Positions 9,566 through 17,575 of a stretch of 34,984 nt of DNA are shown here, piece after piece; the first letter of the stretch is position 1; each line of letters begins with the position of its first letter. This DNA comes from Nostocales cyanobacterium LEGE 12452 (GTDB taxonomy: Bacteria; Cyanobacteriota; Cyanobacteriia; Cyanobacteriales; Nostocaceae). Below the pieces are notes generated by a model. It ran no database searches. It saw nothing but the letters and a program-made list of their open reading frames with translations, and had not been told where the DNA came from. The position numbers and the translations under genes were made by a program. The stretch spans positions 1-34,984 of the forward strand of contig JADEXV010000061.1 of the NCBI GenBank assembly GCA_015206945.1, read 5' to 3'.

Positions 9566-10091
9566 TTTTTTTTAATACGCGAGATTGCGAGGCTTTTATG
9601 ATGCTTTTGTTACTTCGTTGCCGGAGACACATCGGTTAGAACTGTAGTGGGTTATTCTGCCTATTAGATCCCCGAAGTAATAATTTTGTATTGTGATATT
9701 TGTTAGCTTTTAATTTTTATTTATCAGTAAATTTCTGCGTTAAGGAATGCGATCGCTACATGACATCGCTATAAGGTAATATCTTCATATACTTCAGCAA
9801 AAGCTTTACACTGAGCATCCACTCCATACCACGCTTGTAACCTCTTTGAATGAATAAAGATAAAAACGCTCACTCTACATAACCCTTGAACTCCGCTCCA
9901 AAGGTTTGAGATGTTCTTGAGTATTAATTTTTCTTTGCGATCGCAGCTAATACAGATAACTTGACGTAAAACTTTTACCCTAGTAGCACGGTAACTTCTC
10001 AAGCTGATTGGAGGTAAAATAAACAACAACTTTTAAAATAAGTTCAATCTGCTTTATAAACCCTTTGCTTTTAGTTGCGAATGTAGGAAAT
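9566..10091. other. Intergenic region between divergent genes
   Basis: This region should hold the promoters of the minus-strand replication gene and the plus-strand DUF4278 gene. It contains two HIP1-type sites. A minus-strand open frame at 9769-10029 (86 aa) was not accepted as a gene: its composition is unlike a conserved protein and no ribosome-binding site is seen. Confidence 0.4.
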
Positions 10092-10604
10092 ATGGCTTTG
10101 TACTTTTTCATTTTTCCGTGTGTTTGTTTCATCACTGGCTATTTTTTATTCAAAAATAGAAATAATGAAATCTCACATTTAGTGACTGTATTTGCAGCTA
10201 TCAGCCTGATTTTGGGTTTAATGTTGGCTCCTTGGCAGATTTTACTTCTATTATTAATTCTTATTCTTATCAGTACAAGCTATGAATATTATACAACCAA
10301 AGTAGTTAGCAGGGAAACACAATATACACAACAGCCAGTTCTCAAATCGGAACCAGATTATCACTTAATCTACCGTGGAGCTTCCTATCGTCATGGACTC
10401 AACCCCAAATTAGATGGAGAAACCACACCATCAGTAACCCATAAGTTGAGCTTTCGGGGATGTACTTATGTTGTTGGCGTCGATCCTAATACCCAATCGG
10501 CTGGAATCATTACACCACAAGCAACTCATAAGTTGAGCTTTCGGGGAAGCACTTATTCTATAAATAGAACTACACACAGAGAAATTAAAGAGCAAGGTAG
10601 TTAG
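10092..10604 (+). CDS. Small membrane protein with DUF4278 repeats
   Basis: 170 aa from the ATG at 10092, preceded by AGGA; the frame is open to a TTG at 10065. Two hydrophobic segments at the N-terminus (about residues 1-20 and 30-60) are followed by a polar C-terminus with three copies of the motif L-x-(Y/F)RG-x-x-Y: 'LIYRGASYRHGLNP', 'LSFRGCTYVVGVDP' and 'LSFRGSTYSI'. This is the DUF4278 signature, found mainly in cyanobacteria and of unknown function. The last two units share an identical 21-bp stretch (10440-10460 and 10527-10547), so one arose by recent internal duplication. The repeats should face one side of a membrane. Confidence 0.75.
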   Translation: MALYFFIFPCVCFITGYFLFKNRNNEISHLVTVFAAISLILGLMLAPWQILLLLLILILISTSYEYYTTKVVSRETQYTQQPVLKSEPDYHLIYRGASYRHGLNPKLDGETTPSVTHKLSFRGCTYVVGVDPNTQSAGIITPQATHKLSFRGSTYSINRTTHREIKEQGS

Positions 10605-11152
10605 AAACTTGGCGCAAGTCTCTGAAAGTTTACATTTTATTGGCTCATACCTTCCAAATCCAAGAGGCGATGTCTACAATGGGCTATGACGATCGCTAAC
10701 ACTACACTACTGGTGAGGCACTGGTGCTATTTATACTAAACTCTGATGTACACTTACAATTTAATATCATTTATAGACTTTATGCCCAGCAATATGCCAT
10801 ATCAAGAGAAAGCCTAGCAGCGATCGCACATCCTCGACTATTGTTTACTGAACTCAATGCTGTTTGATAATGCGATCGCTATAAATCATCACCATTTTAA
10901 GAAATACCTAATACATATACTTTGAGAAATGGTATTAATATATGGCTTTGTCAAAATCCCTAGACAAACAAATAATGTTAAAAAATAAGAAAATATTGTG
11001 GAAACTACTGTTGAGAAAGTTTATTTTTTATATGAGTAGAGTGGAACTTGTTTGGTAAAAGAGATATCTAGTTAGTTTGATTCTTAACTATCACTCCTTG
11101 GGGAGGCGGTTAGTCTCCAGAAATAGACAACATATTTTTAACCAGTAAAATT
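10605..11152. other. Intergenic region with HIP1 sites
   Basis: About 550 bp. It contains GCGATCGC sites near 10820 and 10873 and a small CTCC/GGAG hairpin near 11093-11105. No open frame, RNA gene or clear terminator was recognised. The promoter of the following gene should lie in its right half. Confidence 0.4.
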
Positions 11153-11962
11153 ATGTGGAAATCAAAGTTAATATTTAGACTTATACTGTCGGCTGCGGCG
11201 ATCGCCACTAGTGTGCAGCTAAATTCAGCGAGTGACTATGCTATTGCTGAAAGTGCATCTTCCAATCCGACTGTCGAATCTGGGCAACAAAATCAAGCTT
11301 TAGAAGATGGCAAGGTTGCTATGGCAGGGGTTGGCATCGGAGCCATTGCAGGCTTACTAGTTTCTGGTTTATGGTATCAGAAACGTCGTTACCATAAAAT
11401 TCAGTCACGTGCCAAAATAAACCGCTTTCGTGAAGAGTTTCTCTGTGGTTCTTTAGCAGATTATTATTTATCTAATTCTAAAGCAAATTCTTCACCTACA
11501 AATTCTCGGAAAACTTTACCAACACCTACTAAAGAAGAATCCCCTACTTCTGAGGAAACTTTAGTAACGCCAACTAAAGAAGAAATATCCGATTCATCTA
11601 CTTCTGAAATAAATAATCTTGCAGCAGAACCTACGCCAGCCGCACTATCTGATTCCTTATCTGACTCATACCATAAGTTAATCGAGGAAATTGTTAATAT
11701 CGCTCTCAACGATCAAATTAGTTTTAAAGAGTATATATATCGTCAATTAGTAGAAAATGTAAGCAATGGTAATGGTGAAGTCTTTGAACGCTGTTTGAGC
11801 GATCGCTTGCATTCCACACAATCTGAACTACATAAAGTAATAAATTCTCCGAGTTTATTCCAAAAAGAGACTCCTGAGTTAAAGAAAGCCCGTTTAAATC
11901 GTACCTTGAAGGCATTACAAAGTATTCAAGGGGAATGGGAACAAATCCGTAAATTCAAATAA
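11153..11962 (+). CDS. Unrecognised membrane protein
   Basis: 269 aa, ATG start. The N-terminus 'LIFRLILSAAAIATSV' resembles a signal peptide or first membrane helix, and a clear second one follows at about 57-76 ('VGIGAIAGLLVSGLWY'), with the basic 'QKRRYHKIQSR' after it, consistent with a cytoplasmic C-terminal side. A Ser/Thr/Pro/Glu-rich linker (about 105-165) contains two similar units ('LPTPTKEESPTSEETL' and 'VTPTKEEISDSSTSE'). The C-terminal 90 residues are predicted helical and charged. I do not recognise a family. It is followed immediately by a strong hairpin and appears to be transcribed alone. Confidence 0.7.
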   Translation: MWKSKLIFRLILSAAAIATSVQLNSASDYAIAESASSNPTVESGQQNQALEDGKVAMAGVGIGAIAGLLVSGLWYQKRRYHKIQSRAKINRFREEFLCGSLADYYLSNSKANSSPTNSRKTLPTPTKEESPTSEETLVTPTKEEISDSSTSEINNLAAEPTPAALSDSLSDSYHKLIEEIVNIALNDQISFKEYIYRQLVENVSNGNGEVFERCLSDRLHSTQSELHKVINSPSLFQKETPELKKARLNRTLKALQSIQGEWEQIRKFK

Positions 11963-12005
11963 TGCTTTAAAGTGAGGAGTATTTTTGACTCCTCACTTTA
12001 AAGCA
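11963..12005 (+). terminator. Perfect 18-bp hairpin after the membrane-protein gene
   Basis: Arms 11963-11980 and 11988-12005 are fully complementary, with a 7-nt loop. It starts at the base after the TAA stop. No T-run follows in either direction, so it may be a terminator, an RNA 3'-end stabiliser, or both. Confidence 0.65.
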
Positions 12006-12025
12006 AAATAAACTAAATCCTTAAC

Positions 12026-12094
12026 CTACGCGCCTACAGCTTCCTTCGCAGCGTAATAACACCTCAACATTAATTTCCTTGAAACCGCGATCGC
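12026..12094 (-). pseudogene. Decayed copy of the chlB 3' end
   Basis: 69 bp align with the last 68 bp of the intact chlB (13064-13131) in the same orientation. Differences are eight substitutions, seven of them third-position synonymous changes and one Ala-to-Val, plus a single inserted T that breaks the frame. After correcting the T it reads '[12 protein letters not shown]' then 'YAAKEAVGA' and stop. The synonymous pattern means both copies evolved as code before this one decayed. Similarity fades beyond 12094. It lies just after the immunity-like gene, so the toxin/immunity pair is flanked by two chlB ends. Confidence 0.85.
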
Positions 12095-12142
12095 AATTAA
12101 ATTTATTGGTGCTGCACTAAATTTATATTCTGTTACGTGAAA

Positions 12143-12499
12143 TCATTGCTGAATAGGACGTAAAACTTCTAATTCACTAGGATGAGTTAAAACTTTGCCT
12201 AATGGCTCACTGAAATAAACAACTTGATAATTAGGTGCAAGTTCTGTTTGCAATACCTTCCAAAGACTAATTCCTTCTTCTTCAAAAGCCGCTTCAGCCT
12301 CTGCACTCAAATCTGGTGAGTTAGCAGGATCTTGCCAATTTAATGTTGCATTATAATCAGCCGCCCATTTTCTCAGATGGCTAATGGTTTCTTGACTGAG
12401 GGGCAGTTTTGCTGGATCGATATTACCAACCTTATCAGCATCTGCCCACCATAAAGGGTCACACCCATAATCAGCCATTAGTTTTATCTTTACTGCCAT
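12143..12499 (-). CDS. Probable immunity protein for the adjacent nuclease-toxin-like gene
   Basis: 118 aa, acidic, without membrane segments or signal peptide. The start 'KIKLMADYGCDPLWW' and the central 'LPLSQETISHLRKWAADY' followed by 'ATLNWQDPANSP' resemble small cytoplasmic proteins seen beside polymorphic-toxin genes. It begins 16 bp after the stop of the toxin-like gene on the same strand, the usual toxin-then-immunity order, so they are probably co-transcribed. The predicted job is to bind and block the nuclease. The assignment rests mainly on context; no specific immunity family is claimed. Confidence 0.55.
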   Translation of the reverse strand: MAVKIKLMADYGCDPLWWADADKVGNIDPAKLPLSQETISHLRKWAADYNATLNWQDPANSPDLSAEAEAAFEEEGISLWKVLQTELAPNYQVVYFSEPLGKVLTHPSELEVLRPIQQ

Positions 12500-12515
12500 A
12501 GCTATTCAGGTGAAA

Positions 12516-12902
12516 TTATGGTAACGAGGCGGGATTTGCTCCGACTATATAACCATTATCGCCCACACTCACTGCTATGTATTGTGTTTGTCCATTAAAA
12601 ATTACTTCATAGATTTCCCGGCGAGGTTCTATCGTTCCTTGATAACCAAGAAACTTTCCTATTGTCACAGCAGCCATAACAGCATCAGGGATTTCATTCT
12701 GAGAGATTCCGTGTCTGGCAAAATCATCTTGATGTTCCTTTAAGATGTGTAATAATCCGCTACCTCTTCTACCAGCTTTTCCCTGCTCTAAAAATACGAT
12801 TTTGCCATCGGCTTGCTTGGCAATCCGCACAACTTTTTCTGGACTGTGATTAATACCAGCCTGACATAGTGCCGCAAACAATGCCGCTTTGTCATCATTC
12901 AT
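12516..12902 (-). CDS. Nuclease-toxin-like domain protein (BECR-type fold), no secretion module
   Basis: 128 aa, ATG start. From residue 18 it reads like the C-terminal toxin domain of large contact-dependent or polymorphic toxins: 'VVRIAKQADGKIVFLEQG', then 'LLHILKEHQDDF' with two histidines, 'EIPDAVMAAV', 'GYQG', 'YEVIFNGQTQYIAVSVG' and the ending 'NGYIVGANPAS'. This arrangement is typical of the barnase/EndoU/colicin E5/RelE-like (BECR) ribonuclease group. It is only the toxin domain with a short leader; no repeats, pretoxin or secretion domain precede it. It may be an orphan cassette, a phage-type effector or a chromosomal toxin. The family assignment is from memory of the motif pattern. 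Confidence 0.6.
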   Translation of the reverse strand: MNDDKAALFAALCQAGINHSPEKVVRIAKQADGKIVFLEQGKAGRRGSGLLHILKEHQDDFARHGISQNEIPDAVMAAVTIGKFLGYQGTIEPRREIYEVIFNGQTQYIAVSVGDNGYIVGANPASLP

Positions 12903-12998
12903 ATTTAATTTAGTTGTTTTAAATAGTTATTGAAAGAAATATATAAAAATTAATATTAAATGTATGATATCTCATAATTTAATTTTTATCACTAAAGC

Positions 12999-13037
12999 AA
13001 AAAAAATAGGGTAAAGAGTATACATAACTCCTTACCC
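12999..13037 (-). terminator. Rho-independent terminator of chlB
   Basis: On the minus strand, arms 13037-13027 and 13019-13009 pair over 11 positions with one mismatch and a 7-nt loop. They are followed by TATTTTTTTT. It lies 27 bp past the chlB stop and separates chlB from the toxin-like gene. Confidence 0.85.
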
Positions 13038-13063
13038 CTTAATCTTCTCGATTAATCGCTAAA

Positions 13064-14590
13064 CTAAGCTCCAACAGCTTCCTTCGCAGCGTATAATACC
13101 TCAGCGTTGATTTCTTTGAAACCGCGATCGCGCGCGAATTTCTCAGTATTTCGCTTCACTTTCCCGCGAACAAATCCCGGAATCTTATTCAATTCTGCTT
13201 GACCATCTTTTGTCCAATTCAAATCAGAATCAGCAGAAATTCCTCTAGTAATTACTTCTTTGGTATCATGACCGCCAAAGATTTCTAATAGGTGATCTTC
13301 CATTCCCAAAGTGAAGGAATTGTAGATCAAATCTGTAATCTGATTAGTGCCTTCGTAACCCATAAATGGTTTATAACCAATGGGGAAGTTTTGAACGTGG
13401 ATTGGTGCAGCAATTACGCCGCAGGGAATATCTAAGCGCTTACCAACGTGGCGTTCCATTTGGGTTCCGAAAATAGCAGAGGGTTCGACACGAGCGATCG
13501 CATCCCCAATTTCACCATGATCTTCGGAAATTAGCACTTCATCGCAATACTCACTAACCTGTTCGCGGAACCAATCTGCATCATATTTACAGTAGGTTCC
13601 AGCCCAAACAACATGAATCCCCATTTCTCGCGCCAGAATCTTGGTAATGGCGGCGGCATGGGTATTGTCACCAAAAACCACAGCTTTTTTGCCAGTCAAG
13701 TTTTGACAGTCAATCGAACGGGAGAACCAAGCAGCCTGAGATACATGCAGGGTTTGCTCATTGATGAAGTTTTCATAGTCAACTTCTGCACCTTGAGCAT
13801 TAATTACCTGCTGAATCTTGCGAATACAACGGGCAGTTTCCACTACGCCCATTGGAGTAATGTCTATATAAGGTGTGCCAAATTGTTCTTCCAGGTAACG
13901 AGCTGTGGTCAAACCGAGTTCGCGGTAAGGCACTAGGTTAAACCAGGCTTGGGACATCTTTTTCAAGTCATTCACCGAAGCACCTTCAGGAATTAAGGTA
14001 TTTACCTCAATTCCCAAATCAGCCATCAGCCGTTTCAGCTCGGTGCAGTCGTGATTGTTGTGGAAACCGAGGGTAGTAGTACCGATAATGTTAACCGAGG
14101 GTTTTGCTGTTTTGTCCTCAGCCAATTCGCCCCGCTTCCGCGCTTTTTCAATGTAGTATTGGACGATTTGATCGAGAGTGCGATCGGCGGCTTGCAATTC
14201 GTTGTAGCGGTAGTGGTTCACATCCGCCAGCATTACGTCTCCTTTTGCTTCCAACTGCGCCCGTTCGACAAAGTTGTGTAGATCCTCTTGCAAAATGCTA
14301 GAGGTGCAGGTGGGAGTTAACACAATCAAATCTGGGTGTTCTTCGGCATCCTTGCGGACGATGTTATCTACCACCTTCTCTTGGGAGCCGCGTGCCAAAA
14401 CGTTGCGATCGACGACACTGGTTGTCACCGGAGTAAAATCCCTCTCCCGCGATAGCATAGAGCGCATGACGTTAAAGTAGTCATCGCCAATGGGGGCGTG
14501 CATGATCGCATGAACATTTTTAAAAGAACTAGCGATTCGCAGAGTGCCGATGTGGGCTGGGCCAGCATACATCCAGTAAGCCAATTTCAT
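13064..14590 (-). CDS. chlB: Light-independent protochlorophyllide reductase subunit B
   Basis: 508 aa, full length. ChlB pairs with ChlN as the nitrogenase-like NB component that reduces the C17=C18 bond of protochlorophyllide in the dark, with electrons from the ChlL iron protein. The start '[18 protein letters not shown]' and Asp36 in 'APIGDDYF' are seen; Asp36 is the known non-cysteine ligand of the [4Fe-4S] cluster shared with ChlN. Further conserved segments include '[14 protein letters not shown]', '[13 protein letters not shown]', '[16 protein letters not shown]' and the C-terminal '[17 protein letters not shown]'. chlL and chlN are not in the window, so the gene stands alone here. 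It ends in a good terminator. A decayed copy of its 3' end lies 1 kb downstream. Confidence 0.98.
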   Translation of the reverse strand: MKLAYWMYAGPAHIGTLRIASSFKNVHAIMHAPIGDDYFNVMRSMLSRERDFTPVTTSVVDRNVLARGSQEKVVDNIVRKDAEEHPDLIVLTPTCTSSILQEDLHNFVERAQLEAKGDVMLADVNHYRYNELQAADRTLDQIVQYYIEKARKRGELAEDKTAKPSVNIIGTTTLGFHNNHDCTELKRLMADLGIEVNTLIPEGASVNDLKKMSQAWFNLVPYRELGLTTARYLEEQFGTPYIDITPMGVVETARCIRKIQQVINAQGAEVDYENFINEQTLHVSQAAWFSRSIDCQNLTGKKAVVFGDNTHAAAITKILAREMGIHVVWAGTYCKYDADWFREQVSEYCDEVLISEDHGEIGDAIARVEPSAIFGTQMERHVGKRLDIPCGVIAAPIHVQNFPIGYKPFMGYEGTNQITDLIYNSFTLGMEDHLLEIFGGHDTKEVITRGISADSDLNWTKDGQAELNKIPGFVRGKVKRNTEKFARDRGFKEINAEVLYAAKEAVGA

Positions 14591-15154
14591 GTTTGTGTCT
14601 CCCTTTTAAACAGAAATAACTAAGTAAGTGGGCGTAAAAAATATAAGATAGAGCTTACCACCAACCCCTTCGGTGCTTAGTTTACCGCTGTAGGCATCGC
14701 CCAGCGTGTCCTTGGTAGAGAAGGGGAGAGGTTTGGAGAGAGGTATTATCTTTAATTCATCCCATTTACTTATAAGTGCTTGATTATTAAATCGTTTCTG
14801 ATTTTCTCAAACCTGCTGGTTGAAAAAAAATAAGGTTTGTTGCGGGTTTTCTGGGAGGCGATATGGCTGAAATCTATTTACTGCTTGGGATACAGCTATC
14901 AATTTCAACAACATTGCTGGTGATTTTGTAAAAAAATCTTAATGTTCAAACAGAATTCAGGAGTCAGGAGTCAGAATTCAGAATGAATCCTGTACTCTCC
15001 CCGCTATCAGTGGCAAGTCTGAATCCCCACAAAGAGTGATTCTGATTCCTGAATTCTGACTTCTGAATTCTTCTTCAAGAATCTCTCATTTCCTGGTCGG
15101 TTGCGTTTTTACCTAATTCGCTAAGATGTACACAAGCTCATTTTCACAGCAATT
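14591..15154. repeat. Intergenic region with dispersed inverted repeats
   Basis: About 560 bp upstream of chlB. Bases 14660-14740 hold a Nostoc-type C-rich/G-rich inverted sequence. Bases 14950-15078 hold repeated CAGAATTCAGGAGTCAGGAGT-like units with their inverse (CTGAATTCTGACTTCTGAATTC) about 90 bp away, able to form a long imperfect hairpin. These resemble short dispersed repeats common in Nostocales. The chlB promoter should lie just above 14591. Confidence 0.55.
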
Positions 15155-15577
15155 ATGGTGAAAACACCCTCCCAGCTTTGGACAATTCCTCCTTTGGAAA
15201 ATGGCGACAAACTCACCCGCTACGAATTTGAGCGTCGCTATAATGCTACCCCTAACCTGAAAAAAGCTGAGTTAACCGAAGGGATTGTCTATATTATGCC
15301 TGCTGTGCGTTTCCGAAGTCACGGTCAACCGCATGGTTGGATTTTGACATGGCTTAGTACTTACGAAGCTGCGACTTCTGGTGTAGCATTGGGAGTTGAA
15401 CTTACCGTCCGCTTAGACTTAGATAACGAACCTCAACCCGATGCTGTTCTGTTAATTGTACCGGAAGCAGGTGGTCAAACGCGGCTGAGTGAGGATGATT
15501 ATTACTTTTTCAAGAGAAAAAATGCTGCTTCACCACATCTAAGCGGGAACAGTTCCAATAATCGATATGGGAAATAA
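15155..15577 (+). pseudogene. Uma2-type (DUF820) PD-(D/E)xK nuclease, 3'-truncated
   Basis: 140 aa remain of a family usually near 200 aa or more. The N-terminal half is well conserved: 'RYNATPNLKKAELTEGIVY' with the first acidic residue, 'GVELTVRLDLDNEPQPDAVL' with the PD aspartate, and 'GGQTRLSEDDYY'. It then breaks off into 'FFKRKNAASPHLSGN', which is antisense of the DUF2358 gene. The ExK part of the active site (normally about 20 residues further) is missing, so it should be inactive. Uma2 genes are often present in many copies in cyanobacteria and commonly decay. Confidence 0.75.
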
Positions 15578-15887
15578 TCAAACCATCAGAGTTAAGACCT
15601 AATTCACTCCAACCAGGAATAGAGATCCTTGGCTTCCAAGGGAGAGGAGTATTCCAACTGAGTGTCCACTCAGTTTTGATTGTGTCTCCTAAACGTTGAA
15701 TATTATGTAAGTCCATCTTGGGATTTAAAAACCAAGTTTCGATAAAATTAATCATTAATTTGTAACGTTTAACACCACGAAACTTATTCATCGGGTCTTG
15801 AAAATAAACCTCTGGGGCATAAATGCTGTAAGTTTGATTGACTGGGAATCTTTGATAGTCTTCTTTGAGGATTTCAACGAGATCCAT
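15510..15887 (-). CDS. DUF2358 family protein
   Basis: 125 aa. The sequence 'LKEDYQRFPVNQTYSIYAPEV' (shortened here to its core), 'YFQDPMNKFRGVKRYKLMI', 'TEWTLSWNTPLPWKPRISI' and 'HIDYWNCSRLDVVKQHFF' fit DUF2358, a small SnoaL/NTF2-like fold found in cyanobacteria and plastids with no assigned function. Its last 68 bp overlap the end of the broken Uma2 gene on the other strand. Complete in length. Confidence 0.75.
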   Translation of the reverse strand: MDLVEILKEDYQRFPVNQTYSIYAPEVYFQDPMNKFRGVKRYKLMINFIETWFLNPKMDLHNIQRLGDTIKTEWTLSWNTPLPWKPRISIPGWSELGLNSDGLIISHIDYWNCSRLDVVKQHFFS

Positions 15888-15940
15888 GATAGATAAATAT
15901 ATCTGTAAATTGGTTTAATATGAAAACTGAAAAACTGAAA

Positions 15941-16504
15941 TTAACCCTCATTCCATAAACGTTCTAACTGACGCCGCCAAGCAGTTAGGACTTCTTCTCG
16001 CCCTTGTGAAGTTTGATTTATTTCGCCCATCATTCCTTCGGCGTAAAAACGTTCTAAGCTTTGCATAGTAGCTTGCAGAGATTGTCCTTGCTGTTTTGCT
16101 GCCTGAATAATTTGCCGGATGCGGCTTTCAACTAGTTGATTAAAGACATTATCTAATCTAGTCTGATGGAGAGATAAAAGTCGGTTGATTGCATTGGATA
16201 AATCTGCACTCACTAAAGTTTCACTGTTATGTTGAAATACCCCCCAAATTACTCTTTCATATAAAGCGTAACGTACTTCTTGAGTGTCATCAAAGTTGGC
16301 TTCTAGGAACTGTTCTAAAAATGGTTGGGCTTCTTGGATGGGCAGGATAGGCAGTAAAACTCGCAGCCAAGTATTATCTTCGGAAAGCAGCACCAACAGC
16401 CGAAAAGTAGGAGTGTCTACTTGCCACGATCCAGGAGCAGTCGCAACAACAGCCGATGTGTCAAATAGTTCTGTTAGCGTACCCGCAATTTCTTCAGGTG
16501 TCAT
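15941..16504 (-). CDS. Unrecognised soluble protein, probably conserved in cyanobacteria
   Basis: 187 aa, acidic, no membrane segment. The N-terminal 100 residues look alpha/beta ('SWQVDTPTFRLLVLLSEDNTW') and the rest is helical ('LHQTRLDNVFNQLVESRIRQI', 'TAWRRQLERLWNEG'). The alpha/beta half somewhat recalls type-III-chaperone-like folds, but I do not claim that. It ends 53 bp upstream of the DUF2358 gene on the same strand, so they may share a transcript. Function unknown. Confidence 0.65.
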   Translation of the reverse strand: MTPEEIAGTLTELFDTSAVVATAPGSWQVDTPTFRLLVLLSEDNTWLRVLLPILPIQEAQPFLEQFLEANFDDTQEVRYALYERVIWGVFQHNSETLVSADLSNAINRLLSLHQTRLDNVFNQLVESRIRQIIQAAKQQGQSLQATMQSLERFYAEGMMGEINQTSQGREEVLTAWRRQLERLWNEG

Positions 16505-16597
16505 AACCTTATATTTATATCTAGCCTCTAGATTAGCGCAGGCAGAGGTGCATCAACTTATTCACTAGAATGCTTTCTTATCCAGTCTGAAAATGCA

Positions 16598-16629
16598 GTG
16601 GGGGCGCACAGCTAGGTGTACGCCCCCAC
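16598..16629 (-). terminator. GC-rich hairpin after the HupE-like gene
   Basis: Arms 16598-16610 and 16617-16629 (GTGGGGGCG / CGCCCCCAC core) pair over 13 positions with one mismatch and a 6-nt loop. It lies 35 bp past the stop of the HupE-like gene. Only a weak T-rich stretch follows on the minus strand, so it may instead be a dispersed palindrome. Confidence 0.5.
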
Positions 16630-16664
16630 AAATGAATGTATTCCACTGAATTGAAATATCTGAT

Positions 16665-17339
16665 TTAAATAAGCGAATTGCTCAAAAACACGATACCGAT
16701 CGCACACAAAGCGAAACCAGCAAGGCTGATTTTCCAGGGTAAAGTTCGGTTTATCTCTCCCATACCCATCCCAACACCAATTTCTCTAGCACTCATGGCA
16801 ACGGCAAACAGAGTTAAGGCAATACCTAGTATATAGGCAACGACTGATATTGTTCCTGCACTAACAATAGATTCAGCATTCGCGTAACCCTGAAATAAAC
16901 CAGCACTGATGCCCACCAGAGCAAGTACCAGAAAGTTTAGTTGATTTGGCATCATCAGCATAGTACCAAAAACGATGGTAGAAATGGCGATGGCTATTTC
17001 TGTGCCTGGTAAATCTAACTGAAATATATGAATTACAATGCCCAAAACTGTTGCCAAGACAAAACATCCAGCGATCGCAGCGCCACGAACAAACACAGAT
17101 GAGAGTAAGCCAATCGCAACAATACCAACTAAACAATTTAAACTAATTACTGGATCTGCCAATCCCCAGACAAAGGCTTCCCAGCCGTTAGAGATGTTAT
17201 GGTCAAATGGCGTTCCACTCAATGAACTCAGTAAGCTAATTAAAATTAAAGCTGCGATCGCTCCTACATGGCGATCCATGAACTTTGAGGTCTTAAGTTC
17301 CCCCCAAGTATGGGATTCTGATAATTGAGTCTTGAACAT
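16665..17339 (-). CDS. HupE/UreJ-like membrane protein lacking the metal-binding motif
   Basis: 224 aa with about six membrane helices. HupE/UreJ proteins take up nickel for hydrogenase or urease, or in some lineages cobalt. The fold signatures are present: 'GWEAFVWGLADPV', 'GTEIAIAISTIVFG', 'GISAGLFQGYANAES' and 'VAYILGIALTLFAVAMSAREIG'. The family motif H-x5-D-H is replaced by D-P-V-I-S-L-N-C, and the later 'FHGYA' has become 'FQGYA', so the expected histidine and aspartate ligands are absent. The gene shows no frameshift or stop. It could transport something else, or belong to a divergent cyanobacterial subgroup. No hydrogenase or urease gene is nearby. Confidence 0.7.
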   Translation of the reverse strand: MFKTQLSESHTWGELKTSKFMDRHVGAIAALILISLLSSLSGTPFDHNISNGWEAFVWGLADPVISLNCLVGIVAIGLLSSVFVRGAAIAGCFVLATVLGIVIHIFQLDLPGTEIAIAISTIVFGTMLMMPNQLNFLVLALVGISAGLFQGYANAESIVSAGTISVVAYILGIALTLFAVAMSAREIGVGMGMGEINRTLPWKISLAGFALCAIGIVFLSNSLI

Positions 17340-17575
17340 CGCTATATACCAAATTAGTTTTTAGGTAATTTATACTACCCAGCTATCCCAAAAAACTAAC
17401 GTGGTAATTACCCTAAATCGTACTAGCCTCATAAATTTATGTAAAGCCGCAGTCGTAGAAAAAGCACTGAATACAGTAATTCGAGCAATCTTTTAGGCAA
17501 GTAGATAAAAAACTTTGCAATTAACTGCATATTTTTTTATAAATCCACTAATTAAATATATATAAAAGGTTATTT

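Noticed and set aside
9769..10029. 86-aa minus-strand open frame
   Set aside because: No ribosome-binding site, no recognisable motif, and low-complexity hydrophobic/basic content; not supported as a gene.
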